DNA of 64,000 nucleotides from Paraspadella gotoi (Eukaryota; Chaetognatha): NCBI GenBank assembly GCA_051294375.1, contig CM119269.1, positions 12,804,790 to 12,868,789 of the forward strand, read 5' to 3'. Shown piece by piece: positions 49,889 to 62,200 of this stretch (position 1 is its first letter; each line of letters starts with the position of its first letter). The notes under the pieces were generated by a model. It saw only the letters and a program-made list of their open reading frames with translations, ran no database searches and was not told where the DNA came from. The position numbers and the translations under genes were made by a program.

Positions 49889-52800
49889 CTATTTCAATTT
49901 TTTCGGCTTCAATATTTCGAGCAATGGATTTTTGAAAATTTTGTTGTGATGACTTGGAAATCGTTCGTAGGCTCCCTGGAGGGAGACATTGGTGGGATCA
50001 TAGTGGGGACCATTTTGGGGACCATTGTCGGGTTCATTGTGAGGACCATGAAACCCATGAGTTTTTATTAGCATCATTTTATCCACAACTTTTCCATCGA
50101 CAGCAGAAACCTGAAAAAAAAATCGTTAAAATTAAATATATATATACTAACAAAATATTAACGTAACAAAAAGCTTAACAGAAAGCGTATTTTCAGGTCT
50201 TACTTGTTCCCAGTAAATGTGAGTTTTGTTGAAAATGGTCAAGTGACCGTATCCATAATCGGGCTGCCGGAAAGCCGACCATTTCGGCCGAGTTTTTTGA
50301 AAAGGGTCAATAAATCCCTGGAGAAAATATAACAAGTTAGAGCAAACAATATCCGGATCTGCCTATGATCATTTTGTGTAATCTCTTCATTCATGCATTT
50401 TCTTATTGTTAGGACCCGCCGGTCCGTCCTCCTAAAACTCCCCCAAGAATATTCAAGGAATATTCAAGGAAACTCCTCCACCCCGTCGAGATGCTTCGAT
50501 AGTCCAGAGATGCTTCAAAGGCATGATTTGGTGCAGTCCCTGAGCTTCGGATCAGGCTGTAACACCGTGTTACAGGCAGGTTAAGCGTCCCGTCCTTCTT
50601 AACTGCAAGGCGACCACCAGGCTAGAACCCCGGACCTTTGGGTTGGGAGGCGAATGACTTGCCTCCGGCACCAATGGCCATTGATAAATGGTTGATGGAT
50701 TTTAGTCCACCATACATCGCCCCTCCCGTGAATCCCTTCAGTGAATTGTTGTTGGTGGAAAGTTCGTCATCAAGTTGAGGCATGTCGCCTGATGTGTTGT
50801 TGGTGGAAATTACGTCGCCAGGTTGAGCCATGTCGCCTGAAAGTGTTGTTGTTGCTGTTGTATTCGGAAGTCGAGCTCACCAATGAAGAGACAGTAATAA
50901 TTGTTACGAGTTAGTGAGAGAACCATTCAATATAAGCAGTCCCTTATCTTCGGATCAGGCTGTAACACTGTGTTACAGGCGGGTTAAGCGCCCCGTCCCT
51001 CTTAGGGCTAGAACCCCAAACCTTTGCGTTGGGAGGCGAATGACTTGCCTCCTGCACTAATGGGCGCTGATGAATGGTTGGCGGATTTTAGTCCACCATA
51101 CTAGGGGTAAAAAGGAAAAGGTAAAAGCAAAGGGAGAAAAAGAAGGATATACTAATAAACAGATATGACATGATCTAAGTGACTTAGCGACAGGATTTTG
51201 GGGTGGGACCGACGGACCGACAAAGTGGATTATAGAGCCGAAATCTGCTGTAATCAGACCTGGCAAAAAAAAAATTTACTATCAAAAATATTATTTCGAG
51301 GCAAATTTACGAGTTCTCTCTCCCTTAAATCACACGCACCGAACATCCGGCGGATCCGGAAATAATATGCACCGGCGCGCCGGGATTTTCGTATGGGTTG
51401 CCGGACGAGGTTCCGTTGAAGACCTCCTGATTGTAGATCGGCCAGAGGCGCTCGTAGCTGTGTTCGTGAGCGAAGAAGTTCAAGTCGACGCCGTACTTGA
51501 GGAAGAGTGGTTCAAGTCCGTAGGCGAGGATGCCGGGAAGGCCGACGCGCATGATGTCGTTCGCTTTGGTGCAGTCGTCGTTGTCTTCAAGAATAAGATA
51601 GACAATGTCTAAAGGTGATTAAATCCAGAAGTGAAACATAAAAATATAACATAAAAACATAAAAATGGTATACCGCAACGTTTCATAAGTCGCGGATTAA
51701 AAACAAAAAAAATACTTAATTTTTAAGTTAAATTTTCAATTTTGTAGAAATTTAACTGTTTCAAAAAATATAAAAAAATAAAACATGTCATTAAGACGCT
51801 GATTTCCGTAATAATAAAAAATTGAAAATCCAAAAGTTTGCCTAACCCGCGTTCGAGCAGTACATGGGTTTATGCGCCATGGCGATGATCCAAGGTCTCT
51901 GGGCCCGATTTATTGGCCTGTTGGCCTCGATAAGATCTTTCTCCAGCCAGGCGTACTGATTGGCGATCTGTCGCCATCCATAATTGGTGTAGTAATAAAA
52001 TTCTGAAGAGTAGACGACGACGTGAGCGCGGCCGACGTTGTAAGAGTAAAACATTCCCTCGCCGTCGCCTTAAAGGATTTTTATTAGTCTTTGACTCTGT
52101 GACCTTTTCCTTAATTTTTGTATGTTCTGAGAATATGTCTTGTATTTCTTTTTAAACTATTTTTTTTTAAATTAGGTTTCGAAAATGGATATAAAGAGAG
52201 AGCTTCAAAACGCTAAAATAATCTTATTGTATTGTATCGTAGCGTATCGTATTCTTTAATTAAATTTAAATTAAAATTAAAATCTCGTCTCCCTACCGTT
52301 CTTTGGCATGGTGAATCTGGCTTTGTAATTGCTAAAGTTGTAGGCGTACTCGTGATTGCCGACGGCGACTTGGTAAGGCACGTAAGCGGCGATCGGTTCT
52401 ACCTGACGCATGAAGGCATCGCCGACTCGCGCGTTGTCAAAGTCTAGGTTGTATGCCATGTCACCGACATGCCAGATCATGTCGAAGTGACCGCGCTGCG
52501 CTTCTTCCTGGTTGCGTCGTGGGACCCAGTTGCATTATTAGGAATGTATTGTAAAGAAATGAAGTACATAGTAAAATAATGTTATTTAAAAAAAAATTAA
52601 CTGGGTTTGATTGATAGCTTGCTGGGTTTATCTACGTTATTATCTATATTTTATAGTAAGAGGGATGGAGGTCAATCAGTCCAAAGTCAGAAAGACAGAA
52701 AAATACTAAATTAAATTCATTAAAAAAATAAAATTTAATTAGAGAACAATTTCTATACTGGTTAGTGGTTATACCTATTCTGTATCCTTTGGAGGTAAGC

Positions 52801-53653
52801 TATTTCCCAATACCTAACCAAATCTTGTTCGGATATCCTCATCCACATTCACACGGCCCTCACCCCTCCCCTCTCAACCTGCAGCGGCCCGACAGAGATC
52901 CCGTTCACATTTCCCAAATCTCCGAAGACCCCGATCCTCGCAGTCCATTCCACTCCGGACGGGAGACTCAAGAACCAGAAGATGTTGCTCCAGCCTCGTC
53001 TGCTGCCCACGTGATAGAAATACTTGGCGCGCGGGAGAAGTCCTGGTTGGAAGAAGATTAGAGAAGGATTAGAGAAGGATTAGAGTAGAATTAGTGAAGG
53101 ATTAACTCGTAGTCACTTTTATCAACAGAGTTTTATCGTTAATAATTTAAATCTGTTTAAATCATTATTTAATCTTAATCCTTGTTTTTGTTTTTTCAAA
53201 CATCATTGATCATTATCAGATCTATCAATCGAGGAATCTCACAATCAGTCAATCAATCAAGCGAATCAATCATTAATCAGTCAATACGAAATCAACTCAT
53301 CTCTGATTAAATGAATTAAACAATTTTTTCAGTCTCCAAGCATCCAACTCACCCGTCATGCACGCCCGATGCATGAAGATCTTCCTCTTCTCTCCGCCTC
53401 CATCAACGAAGACGTCGACGACGCCTTCGACCGACCGGGTCAGTCCGTCTTCCCGAATTCACCGTCGATTCGTTGGCGAACTGATTCGAGACCCGAGTTG
53501 GTGTGTGAAGGGTTTTATTTTAATATATCGAATTTATTTATTAATTTAATTTGTAAAACTCTCTTTTCGTTGGCGTTTAAGAAGAAAGAAAACAAAGTAT
53601 TTGCATTTGTGTTACAAAAAAATGGGTTTTCATGAATTTTTTCAAAAATTTTT

Positions 53654-53685
<32 letters not shown>

Positions 53686-53838
53686 ACCTTCAAATCGAGA
53701 GTGACCCAAGTGACCCACATTTGTGTGGGGTCCCCGTGCCAGGACAAATGCACTTGTTCCGGTTGCCCCGCCCCACTCTCCGCCCTCCGCCGTCGCAAAG
53801 ACGAGAAAGGAAAACACGATCGTTTTTAAAAATAGCAT
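49889..53838 (-). CDS. Purple acid phosphatase, ACP7-like
   Basis: Eight exons in transcript order: 53838-53688, 53480-53353, 53042-52879, 52507-52297, 52068-51847, 51608-51340, 50317-50204 and 50110-49889; exons 3-8 agree fully in phase. The product is a secreted metallophosphatase of about 490 aa. Exon 1 encodes a signal peptide (MLFLKTIVFSFLVFATAEGG) and QPEQVHLSWHGDPTQMWVTW. All five metal motifs are present: GDLG, GDMAYNLD, GNHEYAYNFSNYKARF, AHKPMYCSN and AHEHSYERLWPIYN, so the catalytic centre looks intact. The C-terminal SAFRQPDYGYGHL is typical of the family. The last exon adds an unusual Asn-Gly-Pro-rich tail of about 55 residues. Exon 1 needs one base change in GGGGCGGGG, and exon 2 two, to stay open; these look like sequencing errors. 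Confidence 0.85.
50531..50712 (-). mobile_element. tRNA-derived SINE, copy 3
   Basis: Inside the intron between the sixth and seventh exons of the phosphatase gene. The A- and B-box words are kept, and the outer end is shortened compared with copy 2. Confidence 0.8.
50903..51102 (-). mobile_element. tRNA-derived SINE, copy 4
   Basis: In the same phosphatase intron as copy 3. It has a short internal deletion in the CTTAACTGxxxGxCGACCAC part. Confidence 0.75.
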
Positions 53839-55081
53839 TTTTTTAGTTGTCTTGTTTGTATTTGTTTATTTACTTATTTGTTTGTTTGCGTTTATCTTTA
53901 TTGTTTTTATCTTTTGTTTCTTTGTTTTTGTTGAATATTTTGTCAATTGTTTGTTTGCATTTTGTTTATAGGTTTAGCCATTAGAACGGGTCAATTCACG
54001 ACAAAATGTACTTCGTCTCAGAGTAAAATGCAATTTGTAGAAAGTCCGTAATTCATATCGTTTTAAGCAAATATATATTTACTTGCCATATTCAATTGTC
54101 CAATCAACCAAAACCAACTGTATCGAAGACGTTTGTATGTAATGAAGGAAAAATTTGTTACTTTTAATACAAGTTTTAATAAAAGTTTAATCTTCCGTTT
54201 GTATTTTGAATAAAAATCTTTTGACGAAACTCGAATGAAGAAAGAAAAATGAGAAAGAGGGAAAAGAAAAAAGAAACTGGAACAGGAATTAAAAAAAAAA
54301 AAAACAAGAAGAAGAAAAACATGAGATAACGAATGTAAATTGTGATTTTTATTTCAGGGGCAAACATTTTCTTTTGTAGAGATACTTTACTTTTTTTTAC
54401 AATGAAGAAGAATGTCGTTGTGACACTTGATGGGAAGACTTTTGTCATAGTTTGACCAATAGCTTTGTAGAATATCAAACTAAAAAAGATAAAAAAATAA
54501 ACAGCAGCGGAGTCTTTTTTATTCCAGCGGAGAGAATAGATACCCGCTGCCGCACCGCAGCCTGCTGAGGTTCTCCGGGAAACTGGTTGTGCAATGTGCA
54601 TGTTCAGCTGCAGCAGACTTCAAAAAAGTCGAGAATGTGAAAAACTAACTTTGAAGAGACAGATAAACTGATTCGTGTACGTAAGACGTATAGTCGTATA
54701 TTGTTATACAAGCTCGATTGTGAATAGGTTATGCAGACGCAGGAAAAGGCTCGCTCTCTGCTCCCTCTCTCATTCTCTCTCTCTCTCTCCTCATCTCCTC
54801 TCCTCTCTTCTCTCTCTCTCTCTCTCTCTTCTCTCTCTTCTCTCTCTCTCTCTCTCTCTCTCTACAGGTGCTCTCTCTCTTATTCATACCCAAACTCATC
54901 CATAACAGTTAATGATTAATTTATTTATTTCACTATACCAGCAGAAAGACTATTCGTAGCTTACAGTTATAAACAATATACAATTAACAAATAAAAAAAA
55001 TTATGTAGTCTAAAAGCGAGGCCTTTTGTCTAAACATGAGTTTTCATGAAGCAACGCCCTCTCGTCGATCCCCGTCAACTC
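53839..55081. other. Intergenic with CT tract and a doubtful exon
   Basis: (CT)n lies at 54765-54865. At about 54528-54623 on the minus strand a GC-richer stretch reads FPENLSRLRCGSGYLFSPLE before a stop, after a possible acceptor. It could be a terminal exon of the gene upstream at 55.1-55.4 kb or of another gene, but the competing frame is also open. Otherwise only AT-rich sequence. Confidence 0.35.
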
Positions 55082-55412
55082 TTAAAGCCTCGGAAACAAA
55101 AGAGCAGCGACCATAAGCGTCGCGCAAGCAAAGAAGTTCATGGTAATTTTTCCGACGCCGTTGACGCAAGTTTTATAAGAGGCGCCAACGACCAACTTCC
55201 ATTCTCCGTCTGTCAAAAAAAAAACAAAACATAAATTAACTTCTTTGTTAATTATTTAGCGCAATATATCAATAAATAAATAAGTAAAAGCGACCAACCT
55301 TGACAAGTGATGCAGTTTTGAAGTCTCATGAGTTTATGCGGAATCGCACCGCATCCAACTCTGGGCATGCTCATGAGGGGTTCTCCTTCGAGCTGAGCGA
55401 ACAGATTCTCGC
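55082..55412 (-). CDS. Last two exons of a probable GPI-anchored Cys-containing protein
   Basis: Exons 55412-55299 (114 nt) and 55209-55082 (stop at 55082) join in phase through TCAAG|GTTGGT and TTTGACAG|AC. The encoded 80 residues contain VGCGAIPHKLMRLQNCITCQ, then WKLVVGASYKTCVNGVG, and end in a hydrophobic tail, MNFFACATLMVAALLFPRL, directly at the C-terminus. That is the arrangement of a GPI-anchor signal. The cysteine pattern could belong to a small extracellular domain such as the Ly6/uPAR type, but this is not certain. The first exon, with the expected signal peptide, was not found between 55.4 and 56.2 kb. Confidence 0.5.
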
Positions 55413-55619
55413 CTGAGTGGAGAAAGATTGAAGTTGTTCAAGTTGTTGTTTTGGGTATTTATACAAGCGTTGTACAGTAAATTTTGAACAGTTAACAACC
55501 TCCAACCAATAATACAGAATATAAACAAAAATAAATAAAGCTAAATCTAAAACAAAAGAATGCTCAAGACCGCCATATTTTTAGTCGGATCAGCTTTCAG
55601 CAGATCCCGACTCTATACT

Positions 55620-55680
55620 ATAATTCACTTTGTCGTTCCGTCGGTCCGCCCCCTCAATCTTGTCAGAACATCAAATTATG
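55620..55680 (-). repeat. Dispersed CGGACCGAC...AAGTGA repeat
   Basis: On the minus strand GGCGGACCGACGGAACGACA is followed by AAGTGAATTATAG; similar blocks lie at 17434-17490, 46430-46480 and 51185-51245. Confidence 0.5.
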
Positions 55681-55704
55681 ATAAATTATGCAAAAAAAAA
55701 CTAT

Positions 55705-55708
55705 GTCC

Positions 55709-55779
<71 letters not shown>

Positions 55780-55780
55780 C
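55705..55780. repeat. CTGT microsatellite
   Basis: (CTGT)n of about 17 units flanked by CCGT variants. Confidence 0.95.
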
Positions 55781-56196
55781 GTCCCACCTTCACAAAAAAC
55801 ACCAATTAATCGTGATTGGATGGATGGATTAGTATGTAATTTTGTGTGTGGGTAGGGAAGTGTGTGATTGAGCTGGATATGAAGTTTCGACGGAATCGTC
55901 CGAGTGGAAATGAGTTTAAATGGAAAAAACAAAAAAAATATATTTCACTATTTGAACACCAATTACTCATGAGTGGATGGGGCGATTGACTTGAAATTTT
56001 GTGTTTGGGTAGAAAAGTGACAGATCCGACATTGTTTGCTCAAACTTGTTTTGTTATATATTATGAGAATTCTTATTTAAGACAAGTTTGGAATTTTCTC
56101 TAATTTTGTGGCTGAATTATAATAAAAATCGAAATGTTTTTTCATGATTGTCTTTATTTAAGATTTAAGATTTAAGATTTAAGATTTAAAATTTGA

Positions 56197-56721
56197 TTAA
56201 ATTGTGGGAACTGGACCTTTAACATTGTCGTCTCCGATCTTGTTGACAATGTCGTCGAGATTGTCGACGATTTTTCTGATGAGACCCAAGATCTTCTTGA
56301 AGAAGTGACCAGTCTCTTGCAGACAAGGGAGGAATGAGTCAACGTCGAAATCGCCTGAATATGGAAAATAAATGTAAATAAGAGAGTTTAATTTGTTTTA
56401 TTTAAAACTTGTATTCTTTACTAGCGATCTTAATAAGTGTTCTCAACAAGTGTTTATTTGTAACATCGATCTTAACCGCTATGATGGAATAATACCCCCA
56501 TACCGTTGACAGCGACCAGCGTTACCTGAGTCAAGTCATTCGCCCTACAAACTTAACAATAGTCTTAATAACAAGTCCTTACCCTTCATCAGATTTGTGA
56601 GTAAATCCAAGCAATTGGGCCCAAAATTTTTGGGTTGTCTATCTTCTGCAAAAGCGAAGGAACTAAAGACTAGAGGCAGAAGCAACAGCGGGAGCAGCAG
56701 ACGCAGCGGAGGAGAAAACAT
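56197..56721 (-). CDS. Small secreted protein, complete, 98 aa
   Basis: Two exons (56721-56583 and 56354-56197) join through AAGG|GTAAGG and ATTCAG|GC to exactly 99 codons including the stop. The N-terminus is a textbook signal peptide: MFSPPLRLLLPLLLLPLVFS, ending near FAFA|ED. The mature part of about 70 residues has two cysteines (GPNCLDLL and FLPCLQET), able to form one disulfide, and an amphipathic helix, HFFKKILGLIRKIVDNLDDI. I know no family with this pattern. Size and layout suit a secreted peptide, venom-like or immune effector, or reproductive protein, but nothing in the sequence decides between these. The 3' flank has AGATTTA repeats. Confidence 0.7.
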
Positions 56722-58554
56722 CTTTTAGTTTTGATTCTGAATCATTAGATCAATAATTAACCAATTTTTCAAATGGATATATGTACGTACTTTTTGACAA
56801 ATAAAAAACATAAATAATATAATAAACACGTTGAAATTCATAGAGAAACAGAGAGTGAGAGGTGGCCATTTGGCCAATTGGCCAATTGGGATTTGACCCC
56901 GCGACGGCGAAAACGTCTCCGCCATAAACACAACTATATATTACTATCAATTAAGATAATACAAACTAAAAATAATGTTTATAATACTAAAAATCGAATA
57001 CATCCACGAAAACGGGAATTTGTTAGTCGCATTTTTTGCCGTGAAAAAGTGAAATATCCGCGGAGCTGCCTTAAAGTAAATCTAGGAAACGTCGTAGACA
57101 ATTCTGGGTATCACTCTGAAACTAAAAGTGAATCACCGCCAGCATAAAAAAGCATGCGTTCAATTTGATTCGGTGAAGGGCGTGACCATATCCACGTCCG
57201 CTTTGAACCCGTAGATTCTACGTAGAACCGTCTGTGTGACGCCATTTTCAGGATTTGTTGAAAAAGGCATTTTGTGTGAGCTCGGTTGGATAATAAGGTA
57301 TGAAATTAATTAATAAATTAATTCATTTAATTCTTTATTTAATTTATCTATTTATTTGTTATTAATTTATGAAATTGCTACAAACCATTTAAAAATTATT
57401 CATTGATTCATTAAATGAGCTATTGCGGACAGTGGACACTGGTGGATTCAGGCCTCAAGCCCTCTTACAAGATAATAACATATTTTTTTCCTTCTCAATT
57501 TTCTGTGTGGCCCTTTATTTGTTCTCTTATCTTCGCTTCTTTTCAACCGATCCCTGGCGGCGGAACCAAAAAATGGCTTCACGATTTGCGGGTTTATTTA
57601 CTGATCCGTTGATTTGAAAATGTTGAGGGTCTGAATAGACTATTTTCCTTATCTTCTGATAACCAGATTGATAACTAAATAATCCTCCCCATTTTTAAAA
57701 ACGCCAATTAATCAATATCGACAATTTTTTATTTCGAATTCGATAATAACGATTCTACGAAACTACGAAGGAATCAAAATATTATTGAGTCGAGATTTAA
57801 TGTAAAATAATAACAGAGTTTTTCTATTACAAATACAGTAAAACGTTTATCATCTGTATTTAAGTGCAGTAACAAAAACAAGTGTATGCATTTTAATTTG
57901 CGTCCATCCCAGATGGTCATGTTCAAAATATGTTTTAATTTCTGAGATCGAAAGATACAATTTTTCAGTTCTTTCTTTTCAGTCCGTAAACAATTTAAAC
58001 CGGCATAAAGTCAGATTCGATTTTCTGTTTGTAATGCAAAAGCGTAATAAAATATAGTATTTCATAATGGAATTGATACACCTAATAAATTAGATAAGCT
58101 CTCTTGCCCCCTGACAATGGACATTTACAGGCTATTATATAATGTCAATATGTAAACTAGTTCGCGTTGCTAAATTAAATTCTCATAACTATTAATAATC
58201 TGAAGAACCAGAATAACAAAAAATGTAAAGATATTTATTAAAGCAAAATAACGCAACAGCTACCTTTGTCATTTGGCAGTATAGTTAAAAATAGTAAAAT
58301 TAAAACTAGCTTATGAATATCATAAAAAGAGCAAATACAAACTATTAAATCTATTGTATTTAACCACCAAAATACGTTTTAGTAAGGGTATCGGGGAATC
58401 ATTTATTCATCTCAATAAACTATAAGGAGTTTAAGAGGCATTAAATGCTCGTCAAGATGCAAATTTAGACTTTTAGATTTATGTAGGTACTATCATAAAA
58501 TATACTCTTGACTCGTTGAAAAATTAAAGAGTAACAGCCTTTTATGGACTTTAC
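56722..58554. other. AT-rich region, no clear gene
   Basis: Positions 57371-57455 hold a minus-strand copy of the AATGGATAATTTTTATATTG dispersed repeat. Short frames at 57415-57617 overlap it and are not called. I see nothing else. Confidence 0.5.
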
Positions 58555-58737
58555 TTGATAGAAAGGCCAGTTACGACAAACACTTTTTTTGTTAGTTTTG
58601 TTCTGTTAATATGCTTTCTCATTCTCTCCGTATGCCTAGCCTTTGTAGGTACATTGTTACTATTACATCATGTTATTTCGTTGTGGTTGGAAAATCTTTA
58701 CCGGTTTCGCTCAAAAATCAAGCAAAATAGTATTTAA
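58555..58737 (+). other. Possible exon with a membrane helix
   Basis: A frame following AACAG reads TFFVSFVLLICFLILSVCLA, then FVGTLLLLHHVISLWLENLY, and ends in a basic tail before the stop at 58735. It could be the last exon of a membrane protein, but there is no ATG and no partner exon. AT-rich DNA often gives hydrophobic frames. Confidence 0.2.
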
Positions 58738-59214
58738 TATTATTATGCAATAAAACGTAAACACAAGACGCAACCGTTTTTCCTCAACGAATACGAATAT
58801 CATTTTCTATTTCTTTAAATGTAAATTGCACAATGCACATAAAATCCTCAGAATGTAAGACAGTGAGAAATAAATAACTTAGAAAGTTAAGTTCAGACGC
58901 AGACTTGACTCGATCCCCGATCATCGCTCGCTTCCCAAAGTAGTTAGTCGATCTCATAGACGTCGTCTTCATTGATTGTCATTTGCGGTTGTTGTTGTCG
59001 ACGTCGTTGTCATTCAAATGCCGAATTTTTTCTCGATCAATGTGCATAAAATTGCTTTCCAAAGTCATTAGTGAATAATGTTAAGGTCATCATTCTTAAT
59101 TTTTATTTACTTTCTCGATCAATTCCTATAACATATCTTTGTGATTGTCCGTTGCGTTCTAAAGTCAACTTCATCAACATCAGGAACATCCTTATATACG
59201 TTTGTCGTTGTCAT
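58738..59214. repeat. Decayed copy of the 3' end of the neighbouring gene
   Basis: Positions 58902-58970 (GACTTGACTCGATCCCCGAT, then TTCCCAAAGTAGTTAG and GACGTCGTC) match 59225-59320 in the last exon of the UNC5-like gene. A weaker copy of the same border occurs near 59100-59190. It looks like small tandem duplications followed by decay. Confidence 0.6.
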
Positions 59215-62200
59215 TTAAACACGAACTTGACTCGATCCCCGATCGACGCCCATGGTCGCCATCTCCACGATCGTCCCTCGTTTCCCAAAGTCGTTGGAGT
59301 CGACCTCATCAACGTCGTCGTCCGCGTTCGTCGTACTTGTCGTCGTCGTCGTTCCGGCCGCGGCGAAGCAGCCAGCGTTGGGCAGCGTGTGCACGAGGGT
59401 CGACGCCGCAGCCCAGATTCCCAAGTTTGTAGAAGCGCCGACGCTGCGGCGCTTTGGACGGGCGCCGCCGCTCCTGCTGCCGCCGACGACGAGCGAGTTG
59501 AGCGCGCCGCTGCCGACGTAGGCGGGTGAGGAGATTCGTCGCGAGATGGTGGGAACCTCGGGGCTGCCGCCGCTGCTGCTGTCGGCGTCCGTCTCCATCC
59601 TCCACTGCCGCAGCTGCAGCTGCCGCAACTCTTGCTCTTCCTCGCAGCGGCGGAACATGTGGTCAAAGTCTTTGTTGGCGGCCTCCACCTTTTTCGGAAA
59701 GCAAGATAATATTGTTACCATTACAAAGTTTACATCGTTTAAAGTATAATATTTTCGTGCATCGCCTTGGGCAGAAAGTCTGTGCCCAATGGGCACAGAC
59801 TTTCTACGATTTTCACGCTTGTCGATAAGATTCGAACTCGGGGCGAATCGATCAATAAATTTGGCTATGTTACCCCATTGCTATTACTTCATACTCTCAT
59901 TCAGTCTAACTCAAAAACAAAACAAACTCAAAAATAAAACAAAACAAAAAGAAAATAAAAACAAACTGAAACAAAACAAAAACTAAACAAAAACAAACAC
60001 AAAAACCTTCTTGTAAATGTGATGGAGGACATAAACCTACAAAGCCTGTCCAAAGTCAGGGACAAAATAGCTTATTAATTAAATGAATGGATAATTTTTA
60101 TATTGGTTCTACCAATTTAACAAATTCACATTTACATTCACACACAAATTTTCATTCACACTCAAATTCACACTCCCAGCCACCCTACTCTCACACTTTC
60201 ACCCACCAAATCACCATTCCAAGATAACCATCCCCCGCACAACCCACGAATCCCCACCTCTGCCGCAGAGAGCCTTAGCTTCTTGTGGCTGCGTCTGGAT
60301 CTGCTGCTGCGTCGACGAGCCACTTCGGAGGGATCCCCCTTCTTGGGGCTGGAGTCGGCGGAGGACGAAGGGTCCTCGTTGATGGAACTCAATTCGTGGG
60401 TGAGTCGAGGCTCCATCGCCGGAAGGGGAAGATTGTGGTCGGGGGCTTGGGATGGCTGCTGTGGAGGAGGAAGGTCCTGAAGAGGCTGGTGTGGTTTCGA
60501 GTCTTGATCGAGATGTTTTTCTTCTTCCCTTTTTGTCTGAAGACGCGGTTTTTCTTGCGGAAGTTGTTGTGGTTGTTGTTGTGGTTGTTGTTGTGGCTTG
60601 TTTTCGTCTGGTTGTTGTTTCAGTTGATCAGAAGATTCCAAAACATTTTCCTGGCGCGGCTGCTGCTGCTGTATCTGTGACGTTGATCTGTGATGCTGTA
60701 GATGATGATGTTGTCGCGGAGAATCTTTCCTCAATTCGCCGGTCGATCGATCGCTGCATCTGAGATTTAAGATTCGGATCCGGAAGGATTTGGGATTTAG
60801 ATTTATATTAAGGCGTAGTGAAAGTTACATACAAAAATTCTAAAAGTCAATTATGAACAACATACCATCAGTGAACATTAATTTGTAAAAGAAATTAATT
60901 TTTTGTTTTTTAATTTTCGCAGTAGGCTATATTTATATACAGAACTATCCTTATAAAATCGAAAAATTTCAAAATAGGCTTTTCATAATTTTGATTGCAG
61001 ATTTGAATTCCTCGTCAAAAGTTGATAAAAGAAAATATAAATCATTTTTAAAAATTCCTTCATTAAGTGGGTTAAAAATTAAAAAAACTATATATAATTT
61101 AATTTTCTTAAAATATAGTTTTTTCTAATTTTTGACCCACTTAATGAAGGAATTTTTCTAAAAGAGTTATATTTCTTTTTATCAACTTTTTATGACAAAT
61201 CCAAATCTGCAAAAAAATCTTAGAAAAAACTGTTTTGAAATTTTAACATTTATTGGTTTAGTACTAGTATAAATATGGCCTACTGCGTAAATTATAAAAT
61301 TTATTATAAATTTTTTTATTACCTAAATGTTCATTAGTATAATGTTGTTCGTTCCTCACTTTTAGAATTTTAATGAAAGTTAAATTTAGAAGTTTTACTA
61401 CGCCTTAATAAAGATAGTATTGAGGCGGTGTGAATATACAGTAGGCCTTAGCAAATTTTATAAAGTTTTTTACAGAATTAGCATAATGTAACAAAATTAG
61501 TCCCCTATATGCTACTAATTTTTTCTTCTTTTGTTTTTTGAAAATCGATCAATAAGTGCTTGCAACTCTTCAAAATTGGCAAAAAAACGGTTTTTTTCAT
61601 TAAAAATGATAGATATCTTAAAAAAATATCAGTCGGAATCAAATTTAACCTGCGTAAATTTAAAGAGCGGAAAAAATACTTCATTTTACATACTTTATTT
61701 TTAAAAATCCAAAAAATACTTTTCCAATTATCGATGTTTAAAAACTGAATTCTCGGCATTTTTAAGTCATATTTTTTATTTTCCCTTTATAACTTTGAAA
61801 ATAATATAAAATAAGGTATAAAACAGACTAAATCCTCTAGAGTAAACATTGGGCTTTCTATTGGCGTAAATAGGTATTATTTTTTTAATTTTGTTCAGGA
61901 GCTATGAATTGTTAAATCTTGAAAAAATTTTTAAAAATATCTATTTATTATTTTTGTCTGTGTGCTTACAATTTGAATGTTTATATATCTATCATTATCT
62001 ACAAAACATAAGCTTTAATTTGAGACCTCTCCACAACTTTTTACAATTTTTCATTATTAAACATCGATAATTGGAAAAGTATTTTTTGGATTTTTAAAAA
62101 TAAAGTATGTAAAATGAAGTATTTTTCCGCTCTTTAATTGACGCAGGTAAAATTGATTCCGACTGATATTTTTTAAGATATCTTTCATTTTAATGAAAAA

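Noticed and set aside
53600-53971. Plus-strand frames opposite the phosphatase signal-peptide exon
   Set aside because: The minus strand gives the recognisable QPEQVHLSW phosphatase start; the plus frames are shadows.
57415-57617. 65-codon plus frames beginning MSYCGQW or MRTVDTGG
   Set aside because: They start inside a dispersed repeat, two frames are equally open, and there is no domain or exon partner.
58981-59010. TTGTTGTTGTCGACGTCGTT as a possible CRISPR-like or regulatory array
   Set aside because: Simple triplet repeat in eukaryotic DNA; no repeat-spacer structure.
59202-59666. Overlapping Arg/Ser-rich frames on both strands
   Set aside because: Shadows of the last exon of the UNC5-like gene, caused by GTC/GAC and GCC/GGC bias.
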